64,000 nucleotides of DNA from Cryobacterium inferilacus (GTDB taxonomy: Bacteria; Actinomycetota; Actinomycetes; Actinomycetales; Microbacteriaceae), in the NCBI RefSeq assembly GCF_019599185.1, contig NZ_JAIEUL010000010.1, positions 21,876-85,875 of the forward strand. Direction: 5' to 3'. Under the pieces are notes generated by a model. That model was given only the letters and a program-made list of their open reading frames with translations. It ran no database searches and had not been told where the DNA came from. The position numbers were made by a program, and so were the translations under genes. Every line of letters begins with the position of its first letter. Positions within the stretch are counted from its first letter, which is position 1. Positions 36,630 through 46,206 of the stretch are shown here, piece after piece.

Positions 36630-37643
36630 CTACGTCTGGAGGGCCTGCGGCTGCGGCCCGCGCATGCGGGTGCCGGCGGCCACCGCGGCAACGACCGCGA
36701 ACAGGCCGACCACGATGAATCCGAAGTAGGTGGTATCGATGGGCAGGGTGAGGTTCGACACGGTGGCCTGACTGAGGATCTCCGAGAATCCCACGATCGC
36801 AACCACCACGGCGGCCGCGATCGACAACGAGGTGACGACCAGGTTGTAACGGTAGTGGCGCCCGGAATGTTGGGCTGCCCAGCCGTAGAGACGCGCCATG
36901 AAGGCACCGTCGAGGGTGTCGAAAAAGCTCATGCCGGCAGTGAAGAGCAGCGGGAGGGCCACGGCGAGGGCCCAGGAGACCTGGAAGGAGGCCGCACCGG
37001 CGGTGATGAACAAGCCGATGGTCGCGGCGGTGTCGAAGCCGAGGCCGAACAGCAGGCCCAGCGGATACATGCGCCCAGGTCGGTCGACGAGGTTGGCGAC
37101 CGGGCGGAAGAGGCGGAACAGCAGCCCCGTCGGCCCGCCGCCGGCCTCGGCGGGTTCAGCGCCCGCCGACTCTCCGCGGCGACGCTGCACCAGCCGCACC
37201 AGCGAGTGCAGATTGACCATGCCGAACGCGAGCACGAACAGGACCGAGATGCTCACGCCCCAGAGGCCGGCGGCCTGGCGAATGGGCGAGGTGTCGTCTT
37301 CGATCACCGTGACCAGCACGTGCACCCCCGCCGCGAGGAGGGCGACAGTGCCGATGACCACGGTGGAGTGGCCCAGGGAGAACCAGAAACCGACCGAGCT
37401 GAACCGCGCTCCGGGCCCGGTGAGTTTGCGGGTCGCGTTGTCGATGGCGGCGATGTGGTCGGCATCAAAGGCGTGGCGCACCCCGAGCAGGTAGGCGGTG
37501 GCCGCCAGTCCCAGAACCAGCAGCGTGTCCTTGCCCATCCAGATGGCCAGGATCGGCAGGCCCCATCCGAACACGTGCAGGCCGGCGATGGTCGCGATGA
37601 TGGCGATCGTAGAGCCGACCGGTGTTCGCACTGCTGGTTTCAT
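36630..37643 (-). CDS. NiCoT-family nickel (cobalt) importer
   Basis: A 337-residue transporter importing Ni2+, here surely for urease. The signature RHAFDADHIAAIDN lies at 56-69 in TM2. The other NiCoT motifs are GFWFSLGHSTVV (85-96), LGFDTAATIGLF and TAGMSFFDTLDGAFM in the C-terminal half. The start at 37643 is fixed by a 4-bp overlap (ATGA) with the ureD stop, so the importer is translationally coupled to the urease maturation gene. It is the last gene of the ureABCFGD operon. Confidence 0.95.
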   Translation of the reverse strand: MKPAVRTPVGSTIAIIATIAGLHVFGWGLPILAIWMGKDTLLVLGLAATAYLLGVRHAFDADHIAAIDNATRKLTGPGARFSSVGFWFSLGHSTVVIGTVALLAAGVHVLVTVIEDDTSPIRQAAGLWGVSISVLFVLAFGMVNLHSLVRLVQRRRGESAGAEPAEAGGGPTGLLFRLFRPVANLVDRPGRMYPLGLLFGLGFDTAATIGLFITAGAASFQVSWALAVALPLLFTAGMSFFDTLDGAFMARLYGWAAQHSGRHYRYNLVVTSLSIAAAVVVAIVGFSEILSQATVSNLTLPIDTTYFGFIVVGLFAVVAAVAAGTRMRGPQPQALQT

Positions 37644-38500
37644 GCGCGGGATCCTAACGAGAGTGCGTGGGCAGGGGCGGGCATCCGGTTGTCGAAGCCA
37701 TCGGTGGCGTCGGCCGGGGTGGCCCAGAGGGCGGCGGCATGAACCGCGAGCGCGTGCGCGCACCAGTGCGTCCACACGGGTGTCAACAGCGAACGGTGGG
37801 CCTCGTGCTGCAGGGAGCGAGCGATGCTGGCCGGCCCCTCCGGCTGCAGCAGCTCGGTCGGCCCGAGCTGAGCAGCAGCGCCGGGCCCGTCCGAGCCGGC
37901 CGGGGCCCGCGTGCCCAGCAGCAGCAGCGAATCGAGCACCCGGTGGCCGCCGAGCACGCCGGGGACCGGCTCGGCCCCGCGCACCCGCAGCCGTTCGACG
38001 AAGAGCGGCTCGGCGACATCGCTCGTCTGCGGGTCTGCGCCGCCGGTCGTGAGCACGGTGGTGTGCAGGTCGATGGCACCGCCGCGTTCACCGGTGCGGC
38101 CCAGCACGATGGTTTCGCGCAGGCAGGCCAGTGCGCCGTGGCCGCGCAGGGTGATGGTGGTGCGTCGGTCCACGTTGGCGCCGTCGGCCAGCACGAACGG
38201 CAGGCCATGCCAGATCAGCAGGGCATTCGCCTCCACGGTCGCCTCGACGGTCCAGGTCGACTGCAGGCCGTCGGCGTCATAGGCGACGGTTCCCCCGATG
38301 TCCTCGAGCTCGAGGGTGCAGCCGGCGCCCACGGTGATCGACAGACGCACCTCGTCCCCACCCAGCAGCAGGGCGCCGCCGGCGACGAGAGCCACCCTGG
38401 CGGATGCGGGGCCGGTCTCGATGACCCGCGGAACCAGCGCCCCCGCCCGGGTTTCCAGGCGCGCCCGACCGGGAGCTGCGCATAAACGGATGGAGGTCAT
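37640..38500 (-). CDS. ureD: Urease accessory protein UreD
   Basis: A 286-residue UreD/UreH. It binds apo-urease and, with UreF and UreG, forms the complex that inserts nickel. Landmarks are LLGGDEVRLSITVGAGCTLE near 45-64, ANALLIWHGLPFVLADGANV near 90-109 and LRETIVLGRTGERGG near 125-139. It overlaps the nickel importer gene by 4 bp and lies 59 bp after ureG. Length is normal for the family; the C-terminus is Ala-rich. Confidence 0.92.
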   Translation of the reverse strand: MTSIRLCAAPGRARLETRAGALVPRVIETGPASARVALVAGGALLLGGDEVRLSITVGAGCTLELEDIGGTVAYDADGLQSTWTVEATVEANALLIWHGLPFVLADGANVDRRTTITLRGHGALACLRETIVLGRTGERGGAIDLHTTVLTTGGADPQTSDVAEPLFVERLRVRGAEPVPGVLGGHRVLDSLLLLGTRAPAGSDGPGAAAQLGPTELLQPEGPASIARSLQHEAHRSLLTPVWTHWCAHALAVHAAALWATPADATDGFDNRMPAPAHALSLGSRA

Positions 38501-38559
38501 TTCAGGCCAAATCGGGTGCGGTCCCGGTCAGCGGAGAACGCCGACCGGAACGTGACGGG

Positions 38560-39339
38560 CTAGTGGTGGGTGTGAGCGGGCTCGCCGTCGTGCACATGCT
38601 CGGTCTCATCGTGGCTGTGCAGCAGGCCCGGGCCGCCCTCCTCGTCTGCGTGGAAGTGCGGCGCCATCGGGCCGGGATCCTGTGGGGTGTGGGTTCCGGC
38701 TCGGTGTTCGACCAGCAGGCCGCGCACCCAGGCGGCGAGGGTCTCCACGCTGGCAGCGTCAGAGCGCGACAGGGCGAGAACCTGGCGGCCCTCACGGGCG
38801 GTCTCGGCGTCGGCGACCATGGCCGGCACATCCACGCCCACATAGGGGGCGAGGTCGGTCTTGTTCACCACCAGCAGGTCGGCGCGGGCGATGCCGGGGC
38901 CGCCCTTGCGGGCCACGTCTCCCCCGCCGGCCACGTCGAGCACGAAGATCTGCGCATCCACCAGGGCCGGCGAGAAGGTGGCCGTGAGATTGTCGCCGCC
39001 GGATTCGATCAGCACGACGTCGAGCGGATTGAAGTCTCGCTCCAGGTCTTCCACGGCGAGCAGGTTCACGGTGATGTCGTCACGGATGGCCGTGTGCGGG
39101 CAGGCGCCGGTCTCGACCGCACGGATGCGCTCAGGCTCGAGCACGCCGGCAGAGCGCAGAAAGCGGGCATCTTCGTCGGTGTAGATGTCGTTGGTGATCA
39201 CGCCGAGGCGGAGCTCTGCGGCGAGCGCGCGGCAGACGGTGGCGATGAGGGAGCTCTTGCCGGTTCCCACCGGACCGGCGACACCGATGCGAAGGGACCG
39301 CGCGGGGGCGCTGCTGGACGGAGTTGAGTTCTCAAGCAC
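38560..39339 (-). CDS. ureG: Urease accessory GTPase UreG with His-rich C-terminal tail
   Basis: A 259-residue SIMIBI-class GTPase that powers nickel insertion into urease. P-loop GPVGTGKSS at 22-30, the metal motif C80-P-H82 ([13 protein letters not shown]), [13 protein letters not shown] and the guanine-specific NKTD near 157 are intact. After about residue 222 the chain ends in an unusual tail with about nine histidines (PHFHADEE, then [21 protein letters not shown]) that could store or pass nickel. No ureE is present in the operon, so the tail may replace its metal-binding role. GTG start at 39339, overlapping ureF by 8 bp. Confidence 0.95.
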   Translation of the reverse strand: MLENSTPSSSAPARSLRIGVAGPVGTGKSSLIATVCRALAAELRLGVITNDIYTDEDARFLRSAGVLEPERIRAVETGACPHTAIRDDITVNLLAVEDLERDFNPLDVVLIESGGDNLTATFSPALVDAQIFVLDVAGGGDVARKGGPGIARADLLVVNKTDLAPYVGVDVPAMVADAETAREGRQVLALSRSDAASVETLAAWVRGLLVEHRAGTHTPQDPGPMAPHFHADEEGGPGLLHSHDETEHVHDGEPAHTHH

Positions 39340-40090
39340 GAAATAGCCTTTGTGTCGTGCGGGAGTGGGCCTCGGCCCACCCTTCGCTTTCGGGAGCTCC
39401 CCACGCCGGGATGGCGTCGGCAGAAGTCAGGGCGGCGAGGTCGGTGACGAACTCTTCCGCTGCGGCGCACGCGGCAAGCACCCAGCCCGGCGGGATGGCC
39501 GGATCCAGCGGCTCGAGTTTGAGCATCGCCGCGGCGATGGTCTGCGCGTCGTCGTAGACGACCAGCCGCACGAGGCTCTCGGCATCGAGCCCGGCAGCGG
39601 CGGCGATGACTCCGAGCAGAACGGGCCGCGACAGGGTCGGGCCGGGCGGCGTGCTCCCTAACGCCGACGCGACGACAGCGGGATGCTCCGCCCACAGGGT
39701 GCCGGCGAGCCGCTGGTATCCGCGCGCCAGCGACCGCGAGACATCCCGAACCGCACGGCTGGGGGTGCGGGCTGCCCAGGCGCGATCGACCGTGGCCAGG
39801 GCGACCGCAAGCTGCGCGGCACCGAAGACGCCCTGCCCCGTTCCCTGCACGGCCACGTGCCGAGCCACCACGGCGGTGCCGGCCTCGACCAGGGTCACCG
39901 TGCGAACACGACCGAGCATGTAGCCGGGAACCTGGGCAGCCGGCATCCCCCCGGACAATGCGGGCTCGAGCCCGGCGGAGTGGACGTGGCCGCCGACGGG
40001 CAATCGGGCATCGGCGAGCATCATCGAGATCGTCGCGGATGACAGCGGCGCCGACAGGGGCGGCGAAAGCGGTGTTGTGCTGAGGTTCAT
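39332..40090 (-). CDS. ureF: Urease accessory protein UreF
   Basis: A 252-residue helical protein that acts with UreD and UreG as the activation complex and as a GTPase-gating factor in the family. It begins near [20 protein letters not shown] (23-42), the conserved UreF N-terminal helix region. The N-terminal 20 residues are Pro/Ser-rich. ureF overlaps ureG by 8 bp and starts 9 bp after the ureC stop. Length and content are normal. Confidence 0.9.
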   Translation of the reverse strand: MNLSTTPLSPPLSAPLSSATISMMLADARLPVGGHVHSAGLEPALSGGMPAAQVPGYMLGRVRTVTLVEAGTAVVARHVAVQGTGQGVFGAAQLAVALATVDRAWAARTPSRAVRDVSRSLARGYQRLAGTLWAEHPAVVASALGSTPPGPTLSRPVLLGVIAAAAGLDAESLVRLVVYDDAQTIAAAMLKLEPLDPAIPPGWVLAACAAAEEFVTDLAALTSADAIPAWGAPESEGWAEAHSRTTQRLFRA

Positions 40091-40099
40091 CGGCGTCTC

Positions 40100-41803
40100 C
40101 TAGAACATCGTGTACAGCTGCGCCAACGGCAGACGCTCGACCGGGGCGGGGACCACGTGGTCGCCGTCGATGGAGATGGCAAAGGTATCCGGGCGGATGT
40201 CGATGCGCGGCAGCACGTCGTTGTTCTTCATCTCAGCCTTACCGACGTCACGGGTGGGGGCCACGGCGGCCAGCCGACGGCGGAGCCCGAGTCGCTCCAC
40301 GAGGCCGTCCGCCAGCGCCGCCGGCGACACGAACGACACCGACAGGTCGGCCCCGATCGACTGGGTGAACGACGGGCGCATCAACACGGGCTGCGGAGTG
40401 GGAATCGACGCGTTCGGGTCGCCCAAAGCGCCCCAGACCAGGCCGCCGCCCTTGATGATGACCGACGGGCGGATGCCGAAGAACTTGGGTTCCCAGAGCA
40501 CCAGGTCGGCGAGCTTGCCCGCCTCGACCGAGCCGACCTCCGCGTCGATACCGTGCGCGATAGCGGGGTTGATGGTGTACTTCGCCACGTAGCGCCGGGC
40601 GCGCTCGTTGTCGGCGGGCAGCGCGGCGGAGAGGGCTCCGCGGCGGGCCTTCATCACGTGCGCGACCTGCCAGGTGCGGGTGATCACCTCGCCGATGCGG
40701 CCCATCGCCTGGGAGTCGGAGGAGACCACGGACAGCGCGCCCATGTCGTGCAGGATGTCTTCGGCGGCGATGGTGGTGGCCCGGATGCGGGACTCCGCGA
40801 ACGCGAGGTCCTCCGGCACCGACGGGTTGAGGTGGTGGCAGACCATCAGCATGTCGAGGTGCTCGGCGACGGTGTTGACAGTGTGCGGCAGGGTCGGGTT
40901 GGTCGAGCCGGGGATGATGTGCGGCAGCGACGCGATGCTGAGGATGTCAGGGGCGTGGCCGCCGCCGGCGCCCTCCACGTGGAACGCGTGGATGGAGCGG
41001 CCGTTGATCGCGCCGACGGTGGATTCGACGAAGCCGGACTCGTTCAGCGAATCGGAGTGCAGCGCGACCTGCAGGCCGTACTCCTCCGCCGCCCGCAAGG
41101 AGGCGTCGATCGCGGCCGGCGTGGAACCCCAGTCCTCGTGCACCTTGAAGCCGGCGGCCCCGGCGAGCGCCTGCTCACGGAAGGCCTCCGCCGAAACTGT
41201 GTTGCCCTTGCCCAACAGCAGAAAATTGACCGGCAACGCATCCAACGAACGATGCATGGTCTCGAGGTGCCAGGCGCCGGGCGTGACCGTGGTGGCCTTC
41301 GACCCCTCGGACGGGCCGGTGCCGCCGCCCACGATGGTGGTGATGCCGGTCGCGAGCGCCTCGTGGATCTGCGACGGCGAGATCAGGTGCACGTGCGAGT
41401 CGATGGCACCGGCGGTGAGGATCTTGCCCTCACCCGAGATGACATCGGTGGAGGGTCCGATAGCCAGGTGAGGGTGCACCCCGGCGGCGATGTCCGAGTT
41501 TCCGGCACGACCGAGCGCCACGATGCGGCCGCCACGGATGCCGACATCCGCCCGCACGATGCCCCACCAGTCGAGCACGATAGCGTTGGTGATCACGGTG
41601 TCCAGCGCTCCCTCGGCACGGCTGGTCATCCCCTGCGCCATCGACTCACGAATGGACTTACCGCCGCCGAAGACGGCCTCCTCGCCGCCCACGGTGAGAT
41701 CCTGCTCGATCTCGATCCACAGGTCGGTGTCGCCCAGGCGCACCTGGTCGCCGGCGGTGGGGCCATAGATGGCGGCGTAGCGTTCGCGGCTGATCTCAAC
41801 CAT
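40100..41803 (-). CDS. ureC: Urease alpha subunit (catalytic)
   Basis: A 567-residue nickel-dependent amidohydrolase that converts urea to ammonia and carbamate. The metal ligands are in place: His137 and His139 (DSHVHLISP), carbamylated Lys220 ([10 protein letters not shown]), His249, His275 and Asp363 ([12 protein letters not shown]). The flap motif [17 protein letters not shown] gives Cys322 and His323. The start at 41803 ([15 protein letters not shown]) is confirmed by the 8-bp overlap with ureB. Numbering runs three ahead of the Klebsiella enzyme, as in many actinobacteria. Confidence 0.98.
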   Translation of the reverse strand: MVEISRERYAAIYGPTAGDQVRLGDTDLWIEIEQDLTVGGEEAVFGGGKSIRESMAQGMTSRAEGALDTVITNAIVLDWWGIVRADVGIRGGRIVALGRAGNSDIAAGVHPHLAIGPSTDVISGEGKILTAGAIDSHVHLISPSQIHEALATGITTIVGGGTGPSEGSKATTVTPGAWHLETMHRSLDALPVNFLLLGKGNTVSAEAFREQALAGAAGFKVHEDWGSTPAAIDASLRAAEEYGLQVALHSDSLNESGFVESTVGAINGRSIHAFHVEGAGGGHAPDILSIASLPHIIPGSTNPTLPHTVNTVAEHLDMLMVCHHLNPSVPEDLAFAESRIRATTIAAEDILHDMGALSVVSSDSQAMGRIGEVITRTWQVAHVMKARRGALSAALPADNERARRYVAKYTINPAIAHGIDAEVGSVEAGKLADLVLWEPKFFGIRPSVIIKGGGLVWGALGDPNASIPTPQPVLMRPSFTQSIGADLSVSFVSPAALADGLVERLGLRRRLAAVAPTRDVGKAEMKNNDVLPRIDIRPDTFAISIDGDHVVPAPVERLPLAQLYTMF

Positions 41804-42140
41804 CGAGTGCCTCCTTTCCCCGGTTGCGCAGTTGCAGGCCGGGCACCCGGCGGTCGCCGAGGAAGGCAACAGCATCGAGCTCGCGGGAGGCCCCGGGCTC
41901 AAACCGCTGAGAAGTTCCGGAGGGGATGTCGAGCCTGAAGCCGTGCGCGGCCTCGCGGTCGAACTCCAGGGCGGCGTTGGCATCCGGCAGGTGCAGGTGC
42001 GAGCCGATCTGGATCGGGCGGTCCCCGGTGTTCAGGAACACGAGGGTGAGCCGCTGGTCGGCGGTGCGGTCGGCGTTGAGCACGATGGTGCCGGGACGCA
42101 CCCGGATTGCGCCCGGGCCGGACGAGTTATGGCCTGCCAT
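41796..42140 (-). CDS. ureB: Urease beta subunit
   Basis: A 114-residue beta subunit. The conserved segments [20 protein letters not shown] (about 32-51), [19 protein letters not shown] and a Gly-rich C-terminus ([14 protein letters not shown]) are all present. It is overlapped by ureC by 8 bp and begins 9 bp after the ureA stop, so ureA-B-C are translated together. Separate ureA and ureB genes are the usual bacterial arrangement. Confidence 0.96.
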   Translation of the reverse strand: MAGHNSSGPGAIRVRPGTIVLNADRTADQRLTLVFLNTGDRPIQIGSHLHLPDANAALEFDREAAHGFRLDIPSGTSQRFEPGASRELDAVAFLGDRRVPGLQLRNRGKEALDG

Positions 42141-42149
42141 GGTCGCTCC

Positions 42150-42452
42150 CTAGATAATCGGGTCGTGGATGGTGACGAGCTTCCGCCCGTCGGGAAAGGT
42201 GGCTTCCACCTGCACGTCGGAGAGCATTTCGGCGACGCCCTCCATCACCTGCTCGCGGCCGAGGACGCTTCTGCCCTCCACCATCAGGTCGGCGACCGCG
42301 CGGCCGTCACGGGCGCGCTCGATCACCCAGGTGCTGAGAAGAGCGACTGTTTCCGGGTAGTTGAGCTTGACGCCGCGGTCGAGCCGGTCCCGGGCCACCA
42401 TGCCGGCCACGGCCAGCAGCAACTTCTCATTGTCCGCAGGCGTGAGATGCAC
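42150..42452 (-). CDS. ureA: Urease gamma subunit
   Basis: A 100-residue gamma subunit. It has [20 protein letters not shown] at the N-terminus, [20 protein letters not shown] (about 28-47), and the closing [14 protein letters not shown]. First gene of the leftward operon, divergent from the urea transporter genes. A hairpin at 42483-42524 lies about 30 bases upstream of its start and may affect its mRNA leader. Confidence 0.96.
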   Translation of the reverse strand: MHLTPADNEKLLLAVAGMVARDRLDRGVKLNYPETVALLSTWVIERARDGRAVADLMVEGRSVLGREQVMEGVAEMLSDVQVEATFPDGRKLVTIHDPII

Positions 42453-42813
42453 GCTGCCCCCTCTCCATATGCTGCCGGTTCTCTGACATCGACGGCGCTG
42501 CGCACACCGCCGAATCGATGTCAGGAGTCTGTCATATTCCGGTCACGCGCACAGCATGGCCAAGCCGGTCTGCATCATCGAATTCCCTCTCCACCCTGAA
42601 AAACCGCTAGTTTCCGCGGATCTTGCTCGCGGGGCGCCGCGACAGTTTACAAACACGACACGTTTCGGAAATGGCAGTGCAATGCCACGCCCCCATCGTG
42701 AACTCAGACACAGCATTCGTCAGTGTTCTGCTACATCGCAGAACTGGGTCGGGTCACCGATTGATCCCGTCCTTGCACCCGCGCCACATCACATCCATCG
42801 AATGGAGTTCTAC
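42453..42813. other. Intergenic control region between ureA and urtA
   Basis: A 361-bp region that must hold the divergent promoters of urease and the urea transporter. The ureA side carries the hairpin at 42483-42524. An AT-rich stretch near 42645-42690 (GTTTAC, then CACGTTTC) stands out from its GC-rich surroundings and could contain the urtA promoter or a nitrogen-regulator site, but I could not match a GlnR or AmtR consensus convincingly. No riboswitch or small gene was found. GGAG about 7 bases before 42814 is the urtA ribosome site. Confidence 0.6.
42483..42524. promoter_or_regulatory. Hairpin/inverted repeat in the ure-urt intergenic region
   Basis: CTGACATCGA (42483-42492) and TCGATGTCAG (42515-42524) are perfect 10-bp complements. 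Inside them CGGCG (42493-42497) pairs with CGCCG (42508-42512), leaving a two-base bulge. The structure is about 30 bases upstream of ureA. It could be an operator dyad, a 5'-leader hairpin or an attenuator for the urease operon. Confidence 0.55.
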
Positions 42814-44112
42814 ATGCTCATCACCAGCAGGGGGCGCGTCAAGACGCTCCTCGCCACGGGCGCGCTTGCCGCGACCACGGCGCTCATCCTCTCCGGTTGC
42901 GGTGCCCGTGCAGGGGACACCGTGGAGACCACTGCGCCGGCCGCCGCCAGCTGCATCGACACCACGGGCGACACCATCAAGCTCGGCTTCCTCAACTCGC
43001 TCACCGGCGGCATGGCGATCTCCGAGAAGACGGTCTCCAACGTGCTGCACATGGCTGCGGACGAGATCAACGCCGACGGGGGCATCCTGGGCAAGCAGAT
43101 CGAGTACGTTCAGGAAGACGGTGCCACCGACTGGCCGACCTTCGCGGAGAAGACCGAGAAGCTGCTCACCCAGGACTGCGTCGCCGCGATCTTCGGCGGC
43201 TGGACCTCGTCGTCCCGCAAGGCCGTCAAGCCTGTCGTCGAGGAGAACAACGGTCTGTTCTTCTACCCGGTGCAGTACGAGGGCCTCGAGGCATCGCCGA
43301 ACATCTACTACACCGGTGCCACCACCAACCAGCAGATCCTCCCGGCGATGGACTTCCTCGCCTCCGAGGGGGTGAAGACGCTGTTCCTGGCCGGATCGGA
43401 CTACGTGTTCCCGCGCACCGCCAACGCCATCATCAAGCTCTACGCGGCCGAGCTCGGCATCGAGATCGTCGGCGAGGAGTATGTGCCGCTCGACAAGGAT
43501 GACTGGACCACCCAGGTGGCGAAGATCGCCGAAGCGAAGCCGGACTTCGTCTTCAACACCATCAACGGCTCCTCCAACGTCGGCTTCATCAAGGCGTACT
43601 ACGACGCCGGGCTCACCCCGGAGACGACCCCGATCATCTCGGTGTCGATCGCCGAAGAAGAGGCACCGGCCATGGGCCACGAGGTCACGGGCAACTACGC
43701 GTCCTGGAACTACTTCCAGTCGCTGGACACCCCGGACAACGCCACGTTCATTGACGCCTGGAAGGCCTACCCCGGCAGCAGCGGCGTGACCAGCGACCCG
43801 ATGGAGGCCGCGTACATCTCGATGTACCTCTACAAGGCACTGGTCGAGAAGGCCGGCTCGTTCGAGGTCGACGACGTGAACGCCGCCGCTGCCGAAGGTG
43901 GCGTCACCTTCGACGCACCGGAAGGCACCGTCACGCTGGACGGCGAGAACCACCACATCTCCAAGCCGGGGCACATCGGCAAGATCAACGCCGAGAACCA
44001 GTTCGACATCGTCTGGTCCTCCGACGGCGTGATCGAGCCCGACCCGTACCTCGAGGAATACGACTGGTTCCCGGCCGACGTCCGCGACGCGCTCGTGACC
44101 TCCGCGGGCTAG
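42814..44112 (+). CDS. urtA: Urea ABC transporter, substrate-binding lipoprotein
   Basis: A 432-residue lipoprotein that captures urea at the cell surface. The signal peptide ends in the lipobox LSGC29 (ILSGCGARAG), so Cys29 is lipidated. The mature part is a type-1 periplasmic binding fold: KLGFLNSLTGGMAISEKTVS, then FGGWTSSSRKAVKPVVEENN and the acidic pair of ligand loops in YPVQYEGLEASPNIYYTGA. The ATG at 42814 has GGAG 7 bases upstream; an in-frame ATG at 42802 is less likely. It heads the urtABCDE operon and is divergent from urease. Confidence 0.95.
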   Translation: MLITSRGRVKTLLATGALAATTALILSGCGARAGDTVETTAPAAASCIDTTGDTIKLGFLNSLTGGMAISEKTVSNVLHMAADEINADGGILGKQIEYVQEDGATDWPTFAEKTEKLLTQDCVAAIFGGWTSSSRKAVKPVVEENNGLFFYPVQYEGLEASPNIYYTGATTNQQILPAMDFLASEGVKTLFLAGSDYVFPRTANAIIKLYAAELGIEIVGEEYVPLDKDDWTTQVAKIAEAKPDFVFNTINGSSNVGFIKAYYDAGLTPETTPIISVSIAEEEAPAMGHEVTGNYASWNYFQSLDTPDNATFIDAWKAYPGSSGVTSDPMEAAYISMYLYKALVEKAGSFEVDDVNAAAAEGGVTFDAPEGTVTLDGENHHISKPGHIGKINAENQFDIVWSSDGVIEPDPYLEEYDWFPADVRDALVTSAG

Positions 44113-44123
44113 TCCTCCCCACC

Positions 44124-44166
44124 GTGCGCGGGGTTCCGGCCGGAAACGGCCCGGAACCCCGCGCAC
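44124..44166 (+). terminator. Strong hairpin between urtA and urtB
   Basis: An 18-bp arm (44124-44141, GTGCGCGGGGTTCCGGCC) pairs with 44148-44166 across a 6-base loop with a single bulge. There is no T-run. The hairpin probably reduces read-through into urtB-E, so that the binding protein is made in excess, as in many ABC operons with an attenuator or mRNA-stabilising loop after the binding-protein gene. Confidence 0.65.
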
Positions 44167-44212
44167 ACACCCGCTTCTTCGACACTCCCAACCTCACAGA
44201 GAGGGACCATCC

Positions 44213-45097
44213 GTGGATGGACTCATACCGCCGCTGCTGAACGGCACCGCGCAGGGCGCACTGCTGCTGTTGGCAGCACTGGGCCTCTCACTCACCTTCG
44301 GTCAGATGGGGGTGATCAACATGGCGCACGGCGAATTCCTCATGGCCGGCGCCTTCATCGCCTACCTGACCCAGCAGGTCATTTCGTCCAGTGACCTCTC
44401 GATTCCGGTGGCGCTGCCGCTCGCTTTTCTGGGCGCGGGTCTCCTCGGCCTGCTGGTCGAGGTCAGCATCATCCAGTGGATGTACCGACGACCGTTGGAC
44501 ACCCTCCTCGTCACGGTCGGGGTGAGTCTGATTCTGCAGCAGGCCGCCCTGCAGATCTTCCCCGCCCAGGGTGTGCCGGTGGAAAAGCCCGGTTGGCTCG
44601 ACGGCCAGCTCGCGGTCCTCGGTTATGACTGGCCTCTCCGCCAGGTGTTCACCCTCGTGCTCGCCGCCCTCTGCGTGGCCGCACTGGCCGGCTGGCTCAA
44701 GTACTCGTCGTTCGGTCGCCGCATCCGTGCCACCGTGCAGAACCGGGATCTCGCCGAGACCAGCGGTGTGCCCACCCGCAGCATCGACCGCATCACCTTC
44801 TTCGTCGGGTCCGGCTTGGCCGGGGTCGCCGGCGTGGCCGCCTCCCTCATCGGCGGCACGAATTCTCAGATGGGTACGCAGTACATCATCCCGGCCTTCC
44901 TCGTGGTCGTCGCCGGCGGCATCGGCCAGATCAAGGGCACCATCATCGCCGCCTGGGTCGTGGGCGTGGCGATGGCGTACTTCGCCGATTGGACCACCGG
45001 AAGCCTCGCGCAGGTGCTCGCTTTCGTGCTCGTGGTTGTTTTCCTGCAGTTTCGCCCGCAGGGCCTGTTCACCGTTCGCACCAGGGGGCTCACATGA
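44213..45097 (+). CDS. urtB: Urea ABC transporter permease UrtB
   Basis: A 294-residue LivH-like permease with about eight TM helices. The family motifs GQMGVINMAHGEFLMAGAF (about 30-48) and RATVQNRDLAETSGV near 173-187 are present. It forms the membrane channel with UrtC. It starts with GTG at 44213 after the hairpin; its stop overlaps urtC by 4 bp (ATGA). Confidence 0.94.
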   Translation: MDGLIPPLLNGTAQGALLLLAALGLSLTFGQMGVINMAHGEFLMAGAFIAYLTQQVISSSDLSIPVALPLAFLGAGLLGLLVEVSIIQWMYRRPLDTLLVTVGVSLILQQAALQIFPAQGVPVEKPGWLDGQLAVLGYDWPLRQVFTLVLAALCVAALAGWLKYSSFGRRIRATVQNRDLAETSGVPTRSIDRITFFVGSGLAGVAGVAASLIGGTNSQMGTQYIIPAFLVVVAGGIGQIKGTIIAAWVVGVAMAYFADWTTGSLAQVLAFVLVVVFLQFRPQGLFTVRTRGLT

Positions 45098-46206
45098 AAA
45101 ATCTCAAACCATGGCTTCCCCTCATCGGCATCGGGGTGTTGGCCCTCGTTCTGCTGGCCGTCGCCCCGTCGGTGCTCTCCATGCACTGGATCAACAACCT
45201 CGGCAAGTACTGCTGCTGGGCGATTGCCGCGGTCGGCATCGGCCTGGCCTGGGGTCGGGGCGGCATGCTGGTCATGGGTCAGGGGGTCTTCTTCGGACTC
45301 GGCGCCTATTCCATGGCGATGCACCTCACGCTGGAATCCGCTGGGCCCGACAGCCTGCCGATCTTCATGATCCTGTACGACCCGCTCGCACCGCTGCCGG
45401 CATTCTGGGAACCGTTCCGCAGCGACCTCTTCACCCTGCTGGCCATCCTGCTCCTCCCCGTGATCGTGGCCTCGATCCTCGGCTACGCACTCTTCAAGAG
45501 CCGGGTCAAAGGAGCCTACTTCGCCATCCTCACCCAGGCGCTGGCGGTGGCACTGGCCGTGCTGATCAGCTCGACCATCCGGGAGACCGGCGGCGACACC
45601 GGGCTGAGCGACTTCAAGTACTTCTTCGGCTTCGTCCTCAGCGACGACGGCAACAAGCTGATGGTCTACCTGATCGCGGCCGCCCTGCTCGTCGTGTGCC
45701 TGCTGGTGGTGTGGCAGCTGGGGCGCAGCCGATTCGGCGAACTGCTGATCGCCACGCGTGACGCCGAAGAACGCGTTCGCTTTCTCGGCTACGACCCCGC
45801 CAACATCAAACTGGTGGCCTTCGTGGTCGCCGCCGTGATGGCCAGCATCGCCGGAGCCATGTTCGTGCCGATCGTGGGCATCATCACCCCGCAGGAGATC
45901 GGCGCCTCCGCCTCGATCCTGATGATCGCCGGAGTGGCGCTGGGTGGGCGGGCGTCGCTGTTCGGGCCGGCACTGGGGGCCATGGCCATCGGATGGGGGC
46001 AATCCAGCCTCGGTTCCAGCTGGCCCAGCGGATGGATCTACATCCTCGGTCTGCTCTTCATCCTGGTGACCCTCTTCCTCCCGATGGGGCTGTCATCGCT
46101 GGTCGGCAAGGTCACCGGCCTGGTCTGGCGCCCGCGGGCAACGCCCACCGCCACCACCCCCGCACCCGAGTTCACTGCACCCGAATTCACAGAGGTGAAG
46201 AAATGA
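45094..46206 (+). CDS. urtC: Urea ABC transporter permease UrtC
   Basis: A 370-residue LivM-like permease. It has GGMLVMGQGVFFGLGAYSMAM near 52-72 and GQSSLGSSWPSGWIYILGLL near 305-324, the C-terminal membrane block characteristic of UrtC. Its ATG at 45094 overlaps urtB, and its stop overlaps the urtD start by 4 bp. The C-terminal 20 residues (TPTATTPAPEFTAPEFTEVK) are Pro/Thr-rich. Confidence 0.94.
   Translation: MKNLKPWLPLIGIGVLALVLLAVAPSVLSMHWINNLGKYCCWAIAAVGIGLAWGRGGMLVMGQGVFFGLGAYSMAMHLTLESAGPDSLPIFMILYDPLAPLPAFWEPFRSDLFTLLAILLLPVIVASILGYALFKSRVKGAYFAILTQALAVALAVLISSTIRETGGDTGLSDFKYFFGFVLSDDGNKLMVYLIAAALLVVCLLVVWQLGRSRFGELLIATRDAEERVRFLGYDPANIKLVAFVVAAVMASIAGAMFVPIVGIITPQEIGASASILMIAGVALGGRASLFGPALGAMAIGWGQSSLGSSWPSGWIYILGLLFILVTLFLPMGLSSLVGKVTGLVWRPRATPTATTPAPEFTAPEFTEVKK

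Noticed and set aside
40157..41938. A 593-residue plus-strand frame opposite ureC
   Set aside because: ureC has all urease ligands on the minus strand; this is its mirror.
42640..42690. A possible GlnR or AmtR binding site in the ure-urt spacer
   Set aside because: GTTTAC and CACGTTTC are suggestive, but the spacing does not fit the consensus I know; I could not support a named regulator.
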